DNA of 64,000 bases from Embiotoca jacksoni (Eukaryota > Chordata > Actinopteri > Embiotocidae). Below the pieces are notes generated by a model, which was not told the origin of the DNA, did not search any database, and saw only the letters and a program-made list of their open reading frames with translations. Both the position numbers and the translations under genes were made by a program. Positions 45,932 to 59,800 of this stretch are shown in pieces (position 1 is the stretch's first letter; each line of letters starts with the position of its first letter). The DNA is taken from NCBI GenBank assembly GCA_022577435.1, contig JAKOON010000005.1:10071724-10135723 (forward strand), given 5' to 3'.

Positions 45932-46966
45932 CCTTTCTCTGCTTTTGTGAGTTCCCGGGCAATTCTTTGGCATTTTTGTTCATAAAATGTCTGTTTCTTG
46001 CACAGTGCATACCAGTACCTTTTATTTTTTCAAACTTACAAAAGTCCCTTTTTAAATATAAATATTCAATTATTTCTGTTCAGTCCCTTCCAAAATAGTC
46101 AGTTTCCTAATGGACATTTTCACATGAAGTCAGAATAATTATTCTCGGGGGATTTGTAAAATAAATTAAGCCGATGTATCACCAAGCTTTCAAAGCTGAG
46201 CCTGAGACTTTATAGAGATTAATGTTCAACTGTGTTTTGTGAAGATGGCTGAGCTATTTGTTTGCACGGTGTTAGATTCAGAAAAGGTGACAGATGAAAA
46301 TATTTTGATTAGAGGCTGCTTGATACAGTTTCTTTAGCAAATGCTGTGCAATTATTACTGAATATTTAGCCTTTTCCCTATGTTGTGGATTAATTAGACA
46401 AGCACTTCAGCGATAGAGGAAATCAATTTTCTCCATATTGTGAACAGTAATTACCCCTAGATAAGCTTATATTCCCTGGAGTTAAACTCAGATGGAATCA
46501 CAACAACACGGAGGTCACAAAAGGTTAAAGCCTCACATTGATTAGAAAGATAATTAACTTGAGTGAGCCATGACAAAGTATCTTAAGTAACAATATGCTC
46601 AGGTGGGAAAGGGAACTTATTTTAGCTGTGTTACCAGAACCTGCATGCAGACAGATGAATATCCAGTAATTACAAACGGGTTTAGGTTGTTTACCTCTGA
46701 CAATATGTCCTTTTGAATAAATGAGCATCTGCAGACTCAAAGCTCTACTTCAACCTCATGACGCAGCAGTTCATCTATGCAGCAAGTCGTCTGTTTCTCT
46801 CATCCGGTTCTAACAGTTATCCAACATTTTATGTCCCCAAACCAGCTTTTTCAAGTCCCCCTGAATGGCCACAAATCTAGACTAAAGCACTTGCAGAAAC
46901 TCTCTCTCGCTTTCATCTCACCAGGCAGTAAAATATATACTCTGGCACAGCAGAAGTCTGCCTTAA

Positions 46967-46999
46967 TTTTTTTTTTTTTTTTTTTCTTCATCATCATTC

Positions 47000-47038
<39 letters not shown>
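46967..47038. repeat. inverted homopolymers: T19 then A35
   Basis: T-run at 46967-46985 and A-run at 47004-47038, separated by 18 bases. Confidence 0.9.
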
Positions 47039-47041
<3 letters not shown>

Positions 47042-50000
47042 CTGACTCATCCTTTTATCCTCAGGTCACTAAAGACTTGTGCCTAAATTTTTGTTTCAGA
47101 CATGGCTGATTTAATCTATTTCTGGTTTCAAAGGTGGACTAATGAGGTAACATCAGAACGACATCAAGACATGTGACCACATGTATGTGCCCAAATTAGA
47201 ATCGACTTTATGGATGAACTGTGGCCAGCTTTTGTGTTTCAGTCAGATAATAATTATTAAGTCTTATACCATTAAATATTCATAAACATAAGTATAGTCA
47301 TTTTATTCAAGTTCTGCACTTTATTAAGTAAGTATTGCTGAGGTTAAGGATTTGTTTTCATTGGGAGGACAGTTGTTTGTCCTAATAGTGTGTCATATCT
47401 CCACAATATGATAACAATGTCCTTTAAATGGCATTCTGTGACAGGGCTGTACGTGATGTGTGCATTTCATGATTTTGAAACATTTGGAGGAAAAAAACAT
47501 TTTAACATTGTGGCAAAAAATAACTATGAATGAATCAACAGGAAATGTGCAAAACATGGAAATGGTTATTTTTGCTGTCTTTTAGAGCATTGCAACAGCT
47601 TGGCTTACAGATTGTAATAATACAAAAAAAATAAATCCAAATTTTCTCGCTTAAGCTTCTTAAACATGATATTTGTTGCTTTTCCTTTTCTTAGCATTAC
47701 AATAATTTTTTTTTTTTTTTAGGTTTTACATTGTCAGTTGGACAAATCAAGGCATTTCAGGACATTAACTACCTGTTGTCATGACGCTGTGACTTCAGGA
47801 GTTTGTGCCAGGCATTTATAATGATCTTTTTTAGATCTCTGACTGGACTGACATGAGAACAACACGTCAACTTGAATTACTCCTTCTGGCAATAAAACAG
47901 CTGTTAACCTATTCAGTTCAAGGATAGAGGCACAACAACATCAACTATTAGATTGCATTTAGATGTGCTTCCACACTAAAGCACACGAATGAGCTTGATA
48001 TGGAAAAGAATGATCTGTTAAAATGATTTGTTAAAATAATCTTAATACATTTTTGTTAAATTCATCTGTGCAAGATAATTAATACAACCCATATTTACAT
48101 TTATTCTGACCTCTTGTGGCTGTAGTGATTATAAGTGACAATGTCTCGGCAGGGAGGAGGTCGAGGTGGTTGGAAGGATCAAACATAGGACTTTCACCCA
48201 GGAGACCACTGTCCGTGTTCCCTTTGAAAAAGAAAGTCAGTTTTGACTTATTTTAACTTGTATTTGTAATGTAACTAAGGAATTAGGAGTTATTTCAATC
48301 GTAAACCACATGGTTATTTTTGAAGGTCCAGTCTACCTGTGACCTGTAGTCTCCAACAGTTATATATCTTTTTGGCAAAAGACACATTGTGGTTTGAGTA
48401 CATATTTCTCCTAGAACAAGCTGAAACCACTCATGTTGTTTTGAAATTCTTTGAAAATAGTTTATATTTTGGTATGATAAATGTTGCCTGCTGCTAATTA
48501 TAAAAGAATTTAAAAGATTCAACACATAATGACCATGGTTTTACACGGTTTCTCCTCTGCTGCACCTGTGGTGATGAGCGGTAATTGCAGCTGTGTTTTT
48601 TAACTTCACTTCCAGAGATTTACCTGTGACATCAGTCAGCTGGCCATTGAAGAGTGAGTTGAAGAGCAAGCCTGTTGCTTTAGCTCCATCTACCCTCTCT
48701 GGAGGAACAACCACTGCTGGTTGATTAAAATGCAACATCAGCTTTACGCCCCTTGTGATTTTTCCCAGGAATGTTACCATCGACACCCAGCTTGTTCAGT
48801 TCACAATACTGTAAATGCAAGGGCTTTTATCATTCAGCAATAGATTGTGACTTAGCAGACAATCATCTAAATGATAATCTTCAAGATTTTCCTTTAAAAT
48901 TAAGTGATGCAGGAAATTTAAATAGTAAAAGTGTGGAATTGGAATCATTTTTAAAGACTCAACCCGTATTTCAGACTTCTCATCTATAGTCCTGTATGAC
49001 TCATTCTGCCTTGATTTGCCAAAACTGCCAGACCATGTCTGAAAGCAGCAGTGGACCAGGGAGCTGCAGATAGTTAAATACTCCTTCACTGTTTCTATAT
49101 CATGGGTCCTTTCTGTCCTACTATGAGGTGTGATTCCTTTTTAAGATGTATTGATGAAATCAGCTCTGACAATCAAGTCAAGTCGAATGGACCCGGCTGT
49201 TCATTTGTATTAGCTGCTCATATTTCTTTGGGCTTCACAGGGATGGCGAGGTGTAGACCATCAATGAGACTCTGAGGAGACTCATCACTGCTAACTTTCA
49301 AATGATTACCACTCAGTTTGTGGGCCATCACTCTGCTCTGCTCATTTTATCTGATGCGTGGCTCTTCAAATACACACAGATATCAAAGACGAGAGTTTTT
49401 TTTCTTTGTGAGCCTGGGATTATCAAAGCCTTCATATTACCTAATTTACTCAAGCAGACCTACCTGGATGTCAGATGTGACTTGTTTATTGTCCAAGCTT
49501 TATTGCGCTGCCTATCTGTCTCATTACATTCTCATATCGCAGGAATTTGACAGAGAATGCATTTGAAAAGATTTGCTTCTTAGACAACGCCGCTCCTGCA
49601 TATTTTACTTCATACACGTGTTCCCTGCTCTTTTCGCCTGTTGGGTCTTCTGAATACGAATAGACAGGTTGAATGAAATGATTATATCTGCGAATAGTGT
49701 CTGTGTCTGAGAGCCTCGCCTGACAACAAATGATAGTGTATTCCCCCATCAAAAGGCTCATTATTCCAGGCAATTTCAATACATTCATTGTATGGAGCAT
49801 TTCTTCATTCCCTCTTTAAAGGGTGTTGTTCAGCTGGTTTGCAGTCAGTAAAAAAAAAAAAAAAGTGGCAGATCTATTCATAAGTGCCTTTATTTCTCTT
49901 TCACAGTCAACAAACACAGTTCAGAGGCATGCTGATGGGATAATGGTGTTGTAATAAGGCCAACCTAAACCTCAGTTTCTCTGCATCATTCTCATGGAGA

Positions 50001-51779
50001 ATAATAACAACGTTTGAAGTAAATATCTGAGAAGTTAATTATCAATGCTCCATGCGAGCCATGTTTATTTGTAAAAAACCCAAAGAAGCCCAAATATGGA
50101 ATGACCTTATTGAGCTCATGAGGAGCAACTAAATAAGAATGTGAAAGCACAGTCTATTAATGTCTGAAAGTGTATTCAGTAGGAGAGAAGTAAAGACAGG
50201 TTTGCTTGTTATTTTGTGAAAACATACATAAGTGATGTAATGATGGGTCACTGGACACTCATTTAAATTTGTCTGCAGCTACAACCCTGCTTCCAAGCAA
50301 TATTAAAAGCAGAATGTATGTATCTAATCCCTCTTTGTAAGTCACCCTAAAATATTTATATTTATGATGCAATGAATGGAGCACAGTTACTTATATTTCA
50401 ATTACAGCTTACAAATCACAATTTAATGCCATAATATTCCCTGGTATTAAAATGACAGTAATTATGACAGTTTTACTCACTTTATGAAGTGTTTTGTATG
50501 AGCTAAGCATTAAATTGCATGGCCAACATACTGTACAATTGTACACACCTACAAAAAGTGCAAGTTGCATCTATTCATGTGAAAATAAATATGTCTGAAT
50601 AAGAATAAAATGTTTAATCTCACCTATTGTTTCTGAGGTGTGGTGCGAGAAAGCTCTCCACAGTTTCTAATGTCACCCTGATCTGCATATTGATGGCAGT
50701 GCACTGCTGATTTTCCTGGTACACTGTTTGCACTGATAGTAACACTTTACATCACAAGTCTTGCGAGCAGGCAGTGCTTTAATAACTCCTCCTATGAGCT
50801 TTTTACCTGAAATAATGCCTGATTAACACATTTTGATTCATTATACCTTTTCAAAAGCCACATTTAATTATGGATTTATTCAGTTAAATAGCAGGCTAAT
50901 TATCAAGTCAATTAATAAATGCTATGCCAAAAATATATAAATATATTGTATCATATATTATAGCTATATATATATATAAAAATAAAACTATTGATAAGCA
51001 GTTGAAATAATTTACATGCTGATTAGGACCATCCTTCAAAAAAAAAATTTTAAGTGGCCATAATAATAATTTGTTTCAACGAGTAATGTGCACAAATTAC
51101 CAGATTAGCTTGATTGACGTTTAAAATCTAATATGCATATTCAACTGATTTTACAAATTAAAAGAAACTGTCAGTCAGGAACCCCCCTGCCAAAATTACA
51201 TCACAATGAATACTAATACAGTTTCAATCGTTGGAAGGTTCTGTTCTCACTTTTACTCCTATTATTAAACCAAGCAGCATTCAAAGATTCAGGAAAGACA
51301 AAGAACAGAACCCTGCAGTCATGTACCATTAAGTTATGGAATATACATACTGCTGATATTAATAAGAAACCAGACAGACTGGAGGCTAGTGGTAGAGCGG
51401 AATGAGTAAAGCTGTATGGGAGTACGTATAAATCGAATCAACCATAACAGCAGTGTGTAACTGTATCAGCCAGTTAGCTATTATTTAAAAACTGTATGGT
51501 GTTGTGCATTACTGTTGTCTCTTTGGACGTTTAATTAAAACAAATATGTTTGTCACTTTCTGCTTATATTGCAAAACTTCATGGATACAGAATGAGACGA
51601 GTGCACTTCTTGGGATCAGGGTGGTGCAACACTTTTTAATGCAGCAAGTCAAGACGCCTGGTACTGTACATTATAACAAAGTAATCTGTGGGAAGTTCTT
51701 GAATATCGATAATGGTTTACAGTGGAAAAAACGGATGATTAACCGTAAAGATCATGTCCACAATCACTTTAACCTGCTG
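47039..51779. other. intergenic, nothing recognised
   Basis: AT-rich. A T-run lies at about 47706-47720. A segment near 48140-48230 (GGAGGAGGTCGAGGTGG, CAGGAGACCACTGT) may be a repeat fragment. No gene is seen. Confidence 0.4.
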
Positions 51780-51817
51780 TGCCAGTGGCGTGCCAGTTAT
51801 GTGGCACGCAACTGGCA
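51780..51817. other. 16-bp-arm hairpin with one internal mismatch
   Basis: TGCCAGT-G-GCGTGCCA (51780-51795), loop GTTATG, then TGGCACGC-A-ACTGGCA (51802-51817). Fifteen of sixteen positions pair and the arms are GC-rich in an AT-rich region. Confidence 0.75.
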
Positions 51818-52198
51818 GTACTGTGTGTGCAGAATACATTTCAAAATAAGAGCTTGCATACACACAGGCCACATTCTCCAGCATTCTCCATCTGCTGTGA
51901 GGTTGTTTGTGGAGCTGCTGAGGCCCCATGTATAATTCTGACAGGTGCCTTTCCCCATCCCACATGCAGCTGCCAATGAGCCTGTCAGCAAACAAAGGAG
52001 TAGTTGGCATATAAGAAACAACAGCTGGTGAGTGCTAATATACAGGCCCATTGAATTGCCAGGGCCTCAGTGGTACACATATGTACTCCCAGAGACATGC
52101 TCAACCTCCGATTTCACCCCCTCTAGGACCTCCAGACAGCTTTGCTGTCTTAATCCTAAATCTGGCTTCATATCACCACCACCTGTGTCGCTAATTTA

Positions 52199-52236
52199 GG
52201 CAAAACATACAGCTACAGGCAAAACATACAGCTACA
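52199..52236 (+). repeat. 19-bp tandem duplication
   Basis: GGCAAAACATACAGCTACA occurs twice back to back without a difference, suggesting a recent duplication. Confidence 0.85.
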
Positions 52237-53811
52237 GCTAACATGTAATTGGATACTGATGGAAGGGTGAGGTAATTATGTCTTATGCAAATATTGACAA
52301 ATGAATGAACAGGGTCACTGTGGTCAGTAAGAGCTAATGTTTCCCAGGTCTAAGAGGTTGAACAAAGAAGTTAAATGGAAGAATAAGAAATTGTCCCTGA
52401 AACTGTTTAGCTGCTATCCTACAGAGGGAAAATAAATATAATGGGATTTATTACTACTATTGTGTGATTTATTTTGTTTTTATTTAATTTTTTTCTTTAC
52501 TTTAAGAAATAGTCACTTGAGTCTGTGAGGTTATTATCTATTACCTCATTCTTGAGCTATTACCTTGTGCTGTGTAGGAGACATGGCTAATCCCGCTTTT
52601 GGCCCTAAAAGTTCTGGGGACTCTGAGGATGGCTGGGTATTGTTCAAAAATCTTCTATACCAGTACCGATACATTGACTTTGATACTGGCATTTTTTTAA
52701 ATTTTTTTATACCAAATTATATCAAATCTATTTTAAGGAAAAGAAAATGCACATTAGGCAAAAATCTGTAGTTTTCATGCATTTTAGAGGGGAAGAGTGT
52801 AATTACGTTTGTTTTCTGTATAGCTGCAATTAATAGATGTCCCCTGAACACCTCACATGTAAGCTAATACTTGACGCTACAATTTACAAATTTCCTGTCA
52901 CCGCTTTGCATGATATCACCAGACACCAGTTTGCGGGCTGCACATAGAGAGGCTTCCTGTTACTGCAATTCTGACGTTTATGGACTAAAATTTGTTTGAA
53001 AAGAGGGAAATAAGGTGTTCTCATGTAAAATGTAAGCTACACAAATTGAAACTGATTGTTTTTTTACCCATCTGAGTAGAGGCTATATTCTGACACTGAT
53101 GGGATTACATTTTATGTAAATGAAGCAAAAATTGGGCATTTTGAAATTAAAATGTATTGGTATGGATGAAGCCTAGGTGTCAAAATTTGGTATTGAATGG
53201 CAAGGTATTTTTTGATGCTACATAACACCGAACCAATTTGATTGATGCCATAAAAGTATCAACATTCTGTACCCAGTCCTATCCCTAAGAGCAACTACCC
53301 TCTGGTGAACTCCCCCAAGAACTACACCTTTTAAGGTTGGGGTTTTTTTCTGTTTGCTTTAGGGTTACAGTTTATTGCAGTTTTGAATATGACCTACTTC
53401 TAAGAAAATGTGTTTACATCGACATCCAAGAAGTTTAATGGAGACTAAACCTTGATAAAAATTGATGTGACTTTAAGCTCAAAACCAGGAGCACAGTGTC
53501 ATTGCATGTTTAAACGGTATATCTCCAGTCAGTCTGCTCCAGCTTTTCTCCACCTCTATCCACAATACCCGGATAAATCACACAAAAACCACAGACAAAC
53601 TGCCAAGCTCCATCTGTTTTCACTCCAACTAGGGGTGCCGGCCAGGTACACAACCCTGTGATGTCACATTAAAGCTGCAGGAGTCTGGGGGATCTGGAAA
53701 AGAGATGAGGGAGCAGGAAGTAGGACATGCAACAAGAGGGTAAAATCCGCTTAGAAAATGTCCTCAGGGGGCTCTGAAGTTACCTTCTCACAAACAGTTG
53801 CCAACCACGGG

Positions 53812-53813
<2 letters not shown>

Positions 53814-53867
<54 letters not shown>
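53814..53867 (+). repeat. (CA)n microsatellite
   Basis: About 27 uninterrupted CA units. Confidence 0.97.
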
Positions 53868-53871
<4 letters not shown>

Positions 53872-56800
53872 AGGCACAATGGCTGTTGTGATCCATTAGA
53901 GGAATGATAAGAGGGGTGTGTGGCAGGGAGAAGACTAAAGATCTCAATGCAAATTCTCTGTTTCCTGACAGAATGAAAAGACTATTCTTTAGGGGAAAGC
54001 ATGCTGCTGTGGCATTCGCAGGCGGCTTCACTGGGGCGAAAGAGAAAGGCTGGTAAACAAGAATGAAATGATGCCGAGTGTGCAAAGGCTGCCGGCATGA
54101 CATTTCTGCTCTGCGAGATTAATAATGAAGGAGATTACAGGCACCTCGATGGGGACACACAAATGAGACAAAACCCAGGAAGATTATTAGAAGGCTGACA
54201 GCCCACGTCAAATAAGGGTGGGCCTCAGACAGCTGTTGTGAAATTAATATTTTATGGCCTTCCATCAAAGACCGCAAGGAGGAATCTCGCTACTCACAAT
54301 GTGGTAGAATTTATCGTCAAAAGCGGGGTGTCCGTGTGCTGAAACTATGTGCCAGTTCTCATTCTAGCAAGATAATGAGGTAAATTGTGACTGTACCCTG
54401 AAGGGAGAAATGATGAAATGTTTCATATAAGATGCCAAGCGTTATATTGTTCCTAAACCTATTGTTCCGTTAATCAAACGGGATACAAGGTTTGCCAAAG
54501 GAAGCAAAAAAAGAGGCAAAGCGCCATCATGTGAGGAGACGAGGGAACATGGGACGGGGCAACTGGAGGTCAAGTATGATTTATGGTAATAAAGATATTT
54601 TACAAAGTTTAGAACAAGCTCTCACAAAATGTATTGGAGGCAATCATAAATTTTGTTGCATCCTCGTAAAAGGGGAAAGACATGCTTTTTGCCAGATAGA
54701 GCGAGTAGCACGTCTGAACACAGTTAGCATGCTGCTTTTATAGTCTTCTAATGATGTTGTAGAGAGGAATCTTGATGTAGACTGACAGAGAGACAGGAAC
54801 AAACATGTGGATTGACAGGTGAATTTAATTTGCAGGTTTCTCCCTCATTTAGCTCTGAGTGTTGAATTTGATTTCTGACAGACACATGAGCAGCCAATGC
54901 CTGTTCCACTCCCGCCTAAAAAGGTGAGGACGTTGCTGCTGATAGTTATCTCATAGACCCGTTTCATTTCATCTCTAAAACAGACAACACATTCGTTTAG
55001 GAAAGCCCCATAAGGCGTCATGAAAGAGTAGGATAACATGTCTGTTTTTGTCCTCCTTAGGGGAGAGAATGTGTGTTTGACATACTGTACCCGCATTATT
55101 GGCTGAATAGTCACCTCAGAAAAGTAACTGCCTCTCGTGCAGATGGTGAAATGTAAGCCACTATGATTCCATAGCAGCTCTGGCATTGGAGCATGAGGCC
55201 AAATGTAAATAGCTGGTTACGGGTGGTGATACACGGTCATGTCAAGTTCTATGCAAGTGTCGCCAAAGATCATTCAGCTTTGCGAGAGGGTTTCGTCACC
55301 CTCCATGTACGCATTGTCACAATGAGAGATGGAATTCATTGCTTTTTATCTGCAAAATGCATTTCATTTCACCACTCTTTGAACTCCAGAAAGCAATCCA
55401 GCGTCATGTAAATGTGGTGTGATAGAGAATTTGAGGTATTATTGCGCCAAACAAGATGCTCCAAGGCTCCACAGGAAATGTGTGTGATAGCTTTTGTTCA
55501 GGACATTTTTACAGCAGAATCATCTCAGTCATTATAAAGACTGACATCAACGATGGGGAAAAGCCAGCTTCTTAACATTATTCAACTATTCTGTCTGAGA
55601 TGAATAATCTCTTAATTTTTATAATACAAAGTAAACAAAATGAGCATTAGACATTTCCAATTTGACCTTTTTGTTCACAACACAAGATCTATCTTTTCAT
55701 ACCAGTTTATCCTGCTTTTATTACACTAACCATAAACATTGACAATTGGGGGTTCTGATTGGTTGGAAGGTGGAGATGAATTTATACACAGTTTAACTAG
55801 ATACCAATAACGTATAGTGTTTGTTTTTCAGTTCTAAACTGATGTGCCAGTGTTAAAATGTAGGTAAAGATAGTGATTAACAGTGATCAACAGTGAGACT
55901 CTGCGTCAGAGCTTGGACATAGTGTTACGTGCGTAAACAACAAATAGAATATTAGGAGAAATAGCTTCTCAGTGAGAAACGTAAATTTAAGTTGACATAT
56001 GTTTCATATTTGCATCTATCTGGCATGCAAAATATTTTTGGACTTGATTAACATTAGCAATGGGAACATGGTAGCTGGCATCTCAGAACAGAGGATGGGA
56101 GAGAAAATGCAACTAAAAGAACTATAATAAATTAACAGTGAGAGCACAACATGATTTATTTTTTGTCTGTGGCAGAGGAAGGGAGAAGTAGAAGAGTGTT
56201 TTATAATGTTATTGCCGCTGGAAAAAGAGTTTCTTTAATATCATGCAACAAAATACATGCACCATTCTCTATTTTTTAGATTGACAGTAAAATGTTTCTG
56301 TCTCTGGTTTTGACAAAACAGAAAACCTTGTGAAACCCTTCTTAATTAGTTTGATGATGCCTATTAAGGCAAACAACAGAAAGGCTCTGAGACTTTATTT
56401 CCTGATGAGAACAAAGTTTGTTGTGTGTCGATGATCAACTAATATTTTGAATTTGCTTCACCTGACATTTAGTACTTATGGTATAAGTAGGATGCAAACC
56501 ACTTCTTAGCACCAGTGCCATAAATTGTAAAGGAGTTGTGATATAATATTTATTGAAAAATTATACCATGACCATTGTATATTATTTTTCTGCTGGGCTG
56601 CCATATCTGAAAAAGCATAGAACTGAATGCCTCCAACACGGCGCTGCTGTAAATTAGCATGTTGGGAATATTAAACTGTGGGCAGCCAAAACTACAGCAC
56701 TTCTTCATGAGTAGAAAGCAGGATGCTGTTGCACTTTAAAGTATTATTCTGGTTTCTGAACGCTGCAGACATACCAGTACATGTGCAGCCACGACCAAGT

Positions 56801-59800
56801 GACATACCAGACACACAAACAGTGGCAGCAGTAAAAGTGTCTCACTTTTGGAGCCATGAGGAAAGAGAATTTATTTCCCTGACAAAAGAGTTTAATATAG
56901 TAGGTGGGACAAAGCACTAACATGTTTACTTGTTCAAGTCTGTAGAAGATGGGTTACAGGATGCTAGTTTTCCAACATGTACAATGGAACAAGTCAAGCC
57001 CGCAGGCACAGACGAGAACCTTCCTCATCATGGTTACAATAATAAATGTGTGATTAAGATTAGAGAAAGGTTACATCTCTCATGTTAAAGTGAAATATTT
57101 TTTCATTCATCCACCCCGACCTCTTTCCTACTTGTTCTTTGTTGCCCTATAACTATCCAACTTTTGCTACTCCTGTTATAATTACTGCAGCCACTAAAGG
57201 GTGCTGTCACAATGAAAAGTAACTATGGGTTGTAATAAGCTGTTTGCACAAATGACCAATGTTGTGTGTGGGCTGTGTTGCTTGTAAATGTCCTACCATG
57301 AATATAGTCACAATTTGGATAAACCTCAAAACTAGGATGCTAATGTCCATGTAAACTCACTCAATGGAGTTTCACTGCCAGGAAAGCTCTTAATCCTGAT
57401 GTACACTCTACCTCATGACCGTAATGCAGGCAAACCATCTTTAATGTTATTAGAAACACCTGTTGTTTGAGATGCTGCTGTGAGATGGTAAAATGGTGCT
57501 TCTGCTCCCATGATGGCCCATTATACAGCAATTATGATACATCTTAAATGTAACAAAGTCCAATGGCAGGGATTGTTATATTTATACTTGTGCCTTTTTG
57601 CATTTTTAGTAATCCATTTATAAACTGCAAATGTCTATAATTTGTTTTATATCTCTTGTATGTATATTTCATATTTCCTTTACTGATACCTTTTATGTGC
57701 TGAACTTGTTTGCACTCTCTCTAATCTTTAAAAAAATGTTCACACGTACGAAATCAAATAGGATGTTCATATTTGAAAGAAATAGTGTGCTCTTTGGATC
57801 ATTGGCAGAATTAATCTAATGTCTTAGTTCAATAATATGACCACACATGAGTGGCTATCAGGTGTTTCTGATCATCAAAAAAAACATTAGCCAAGCTATT
57901 CAGCTTCCACTGTTGAATGAAATCTAATTTATATTATGCCTACAATATCTTTTTATAGGAGTATGAGGTGAGCATGTGCGTGTGGGAGAGCCAGATAGAG
58001 GACCATGCAATAGAGGGAAAGAGGATATTAGAAAGGGCTACCATTCATATGCACTGGTTTTTATCAAATAATAGGATGTTGAACAGGGAACAAAGCCCAT
58101 CTATGCCATAAACCCTGTGATGGTACACCCGCTTGTCTTTTGTCTGAGTAGCAGCATGTTACAGCAATATTGAATGGTGCAAAAACATGTTTCATATTGC
58201 CTTCATTGACAACAAAGTGCTCAGATTTTAGTCTATAGTAGAGTAGCAGATGATGATTGTGATTATAATGTGGACAGAAAACCTGAGAGAGTATTCTTCT
58301 TTTCAAAGAGAGTACTGATAGATTGGGACATTCACACCCTGATGTCAATTGTCTGACGTTAAAACATACAAAGAGGAGAAAATGTAGCTCTTTTTGATGA
58401 AAATCATATTATGTTCATTTTGAAGTTTAAACACTTATACACTTATATGAAATGTTGAAATGTCACCAACAGGTGAGTTCAAACATTTAGAAATTGTCTT
58501 GCAGAGACCCGTCCTCACCTCTGAACATACACAAACAAAAAGACAAACCCAATGTTCTAAATGGGCACTACTATGGAGGATGAAACGTGACAAATATTAT
58601 AACCCGTAGTGGCTGTCCTGAGCTTTAAGGGTGACTTAATGAACTTAGTCTCAATCAGCTGATAACAATCTTTTTTTTTTTTTACTGATTTTAACTGTCA
58701 GATACAAAGAAAGTGAGGTAGTGGCAAAGGTGGTGAAAAACCTGTTTTGAATGAGAAACCTGGTCAAAGAAGTGTTGTTCAAGGAGTCTATCTTTGACGT
58801 CTTGAAAGTAACATCATATTGAACCTAATTGTCAATTTGTAGAAGAATAAAATGTTGCAATAAATCTGTCTAATAATTGATAAATTACAGAACAATATGC
58901 AAATAGTCCCCGCCTTGTTCTCAACCCGCCACTCATTCTCTTGCCTGCAGCTTTAGCTGGCAGCTTGATGATGAGGAAAGCACCAACCTGCAAGTTGACA
59001 AGATTGCTCTTTTAGGGCCGTTAATGTCAAAGTAAATAAGTCTGTGCATCTATAATAGCTACATTTTAGGCTGCATTTCCTCAGCAGGGAATAATAGTCT
59101 CAGACTGAATCTCCTCTCACATGCTAGTTTTTTTTTTTTAAGTGATTTAGATTGGTTGGTGTTGCTTTTGTTAAAGGCTACTTTCCTGGTTGAAGAAACA
59201 ATAAGCAATCCGTTTTTTGAGTTTGGAAGTTGGTGACTTTACCATTTGTGTCACTTAAGATCAGAAATAAATAGTTACTGTAACCAGTTTAATATGTTTA
59301 AATTATTCTTCACAATATATTAAACGTCATGTACCCATGAAAACAATATATTTTTTGTGTGTGTGGGCAGTTGTCAAAGGTTGTCAAAGAGACATTAGCA
59401 GAGAGCAGAGCAGAGGTTTAACCAGCTGACACTCTGCAGAGGACTGCTTGTTTTTGCTCTGACAGCATGCTGACTGTAATGCACAGTGTGGTAGTTTGTC
59501 AATCAAAAGGTTGAGGAAAAAGAGATTCATTATTTAGATTATGTATTCAGGACTAAAGTTTCTGTTTTGGACTAAAGTTTTTCTGTCTGTTTTAATGCAT
59601 CATTCTCGTCTCCTGACAGTGGACCTGCAGCTGATAGTGAAGTGCTGCACGACATGCTGCAGCTACTTACTGTATGTTATCTGTTGCTGCTGAGGACACC
59701 TTTCTAGTACATCAGGAACCAAAAATATAGTGTCTACATAAATGTATTATAAAGTCTAGCCTGGTGAGTCTTATAAACAGTAAGTGGTTATTTTTCTTTT

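Noticed and set aside
51504..51935. 143-codon frame in the gene desert
   Set aside because: No recognisable domain, composition like chance translation of AT-rich DNA, and no splice context; it only happens to span the hairpin.
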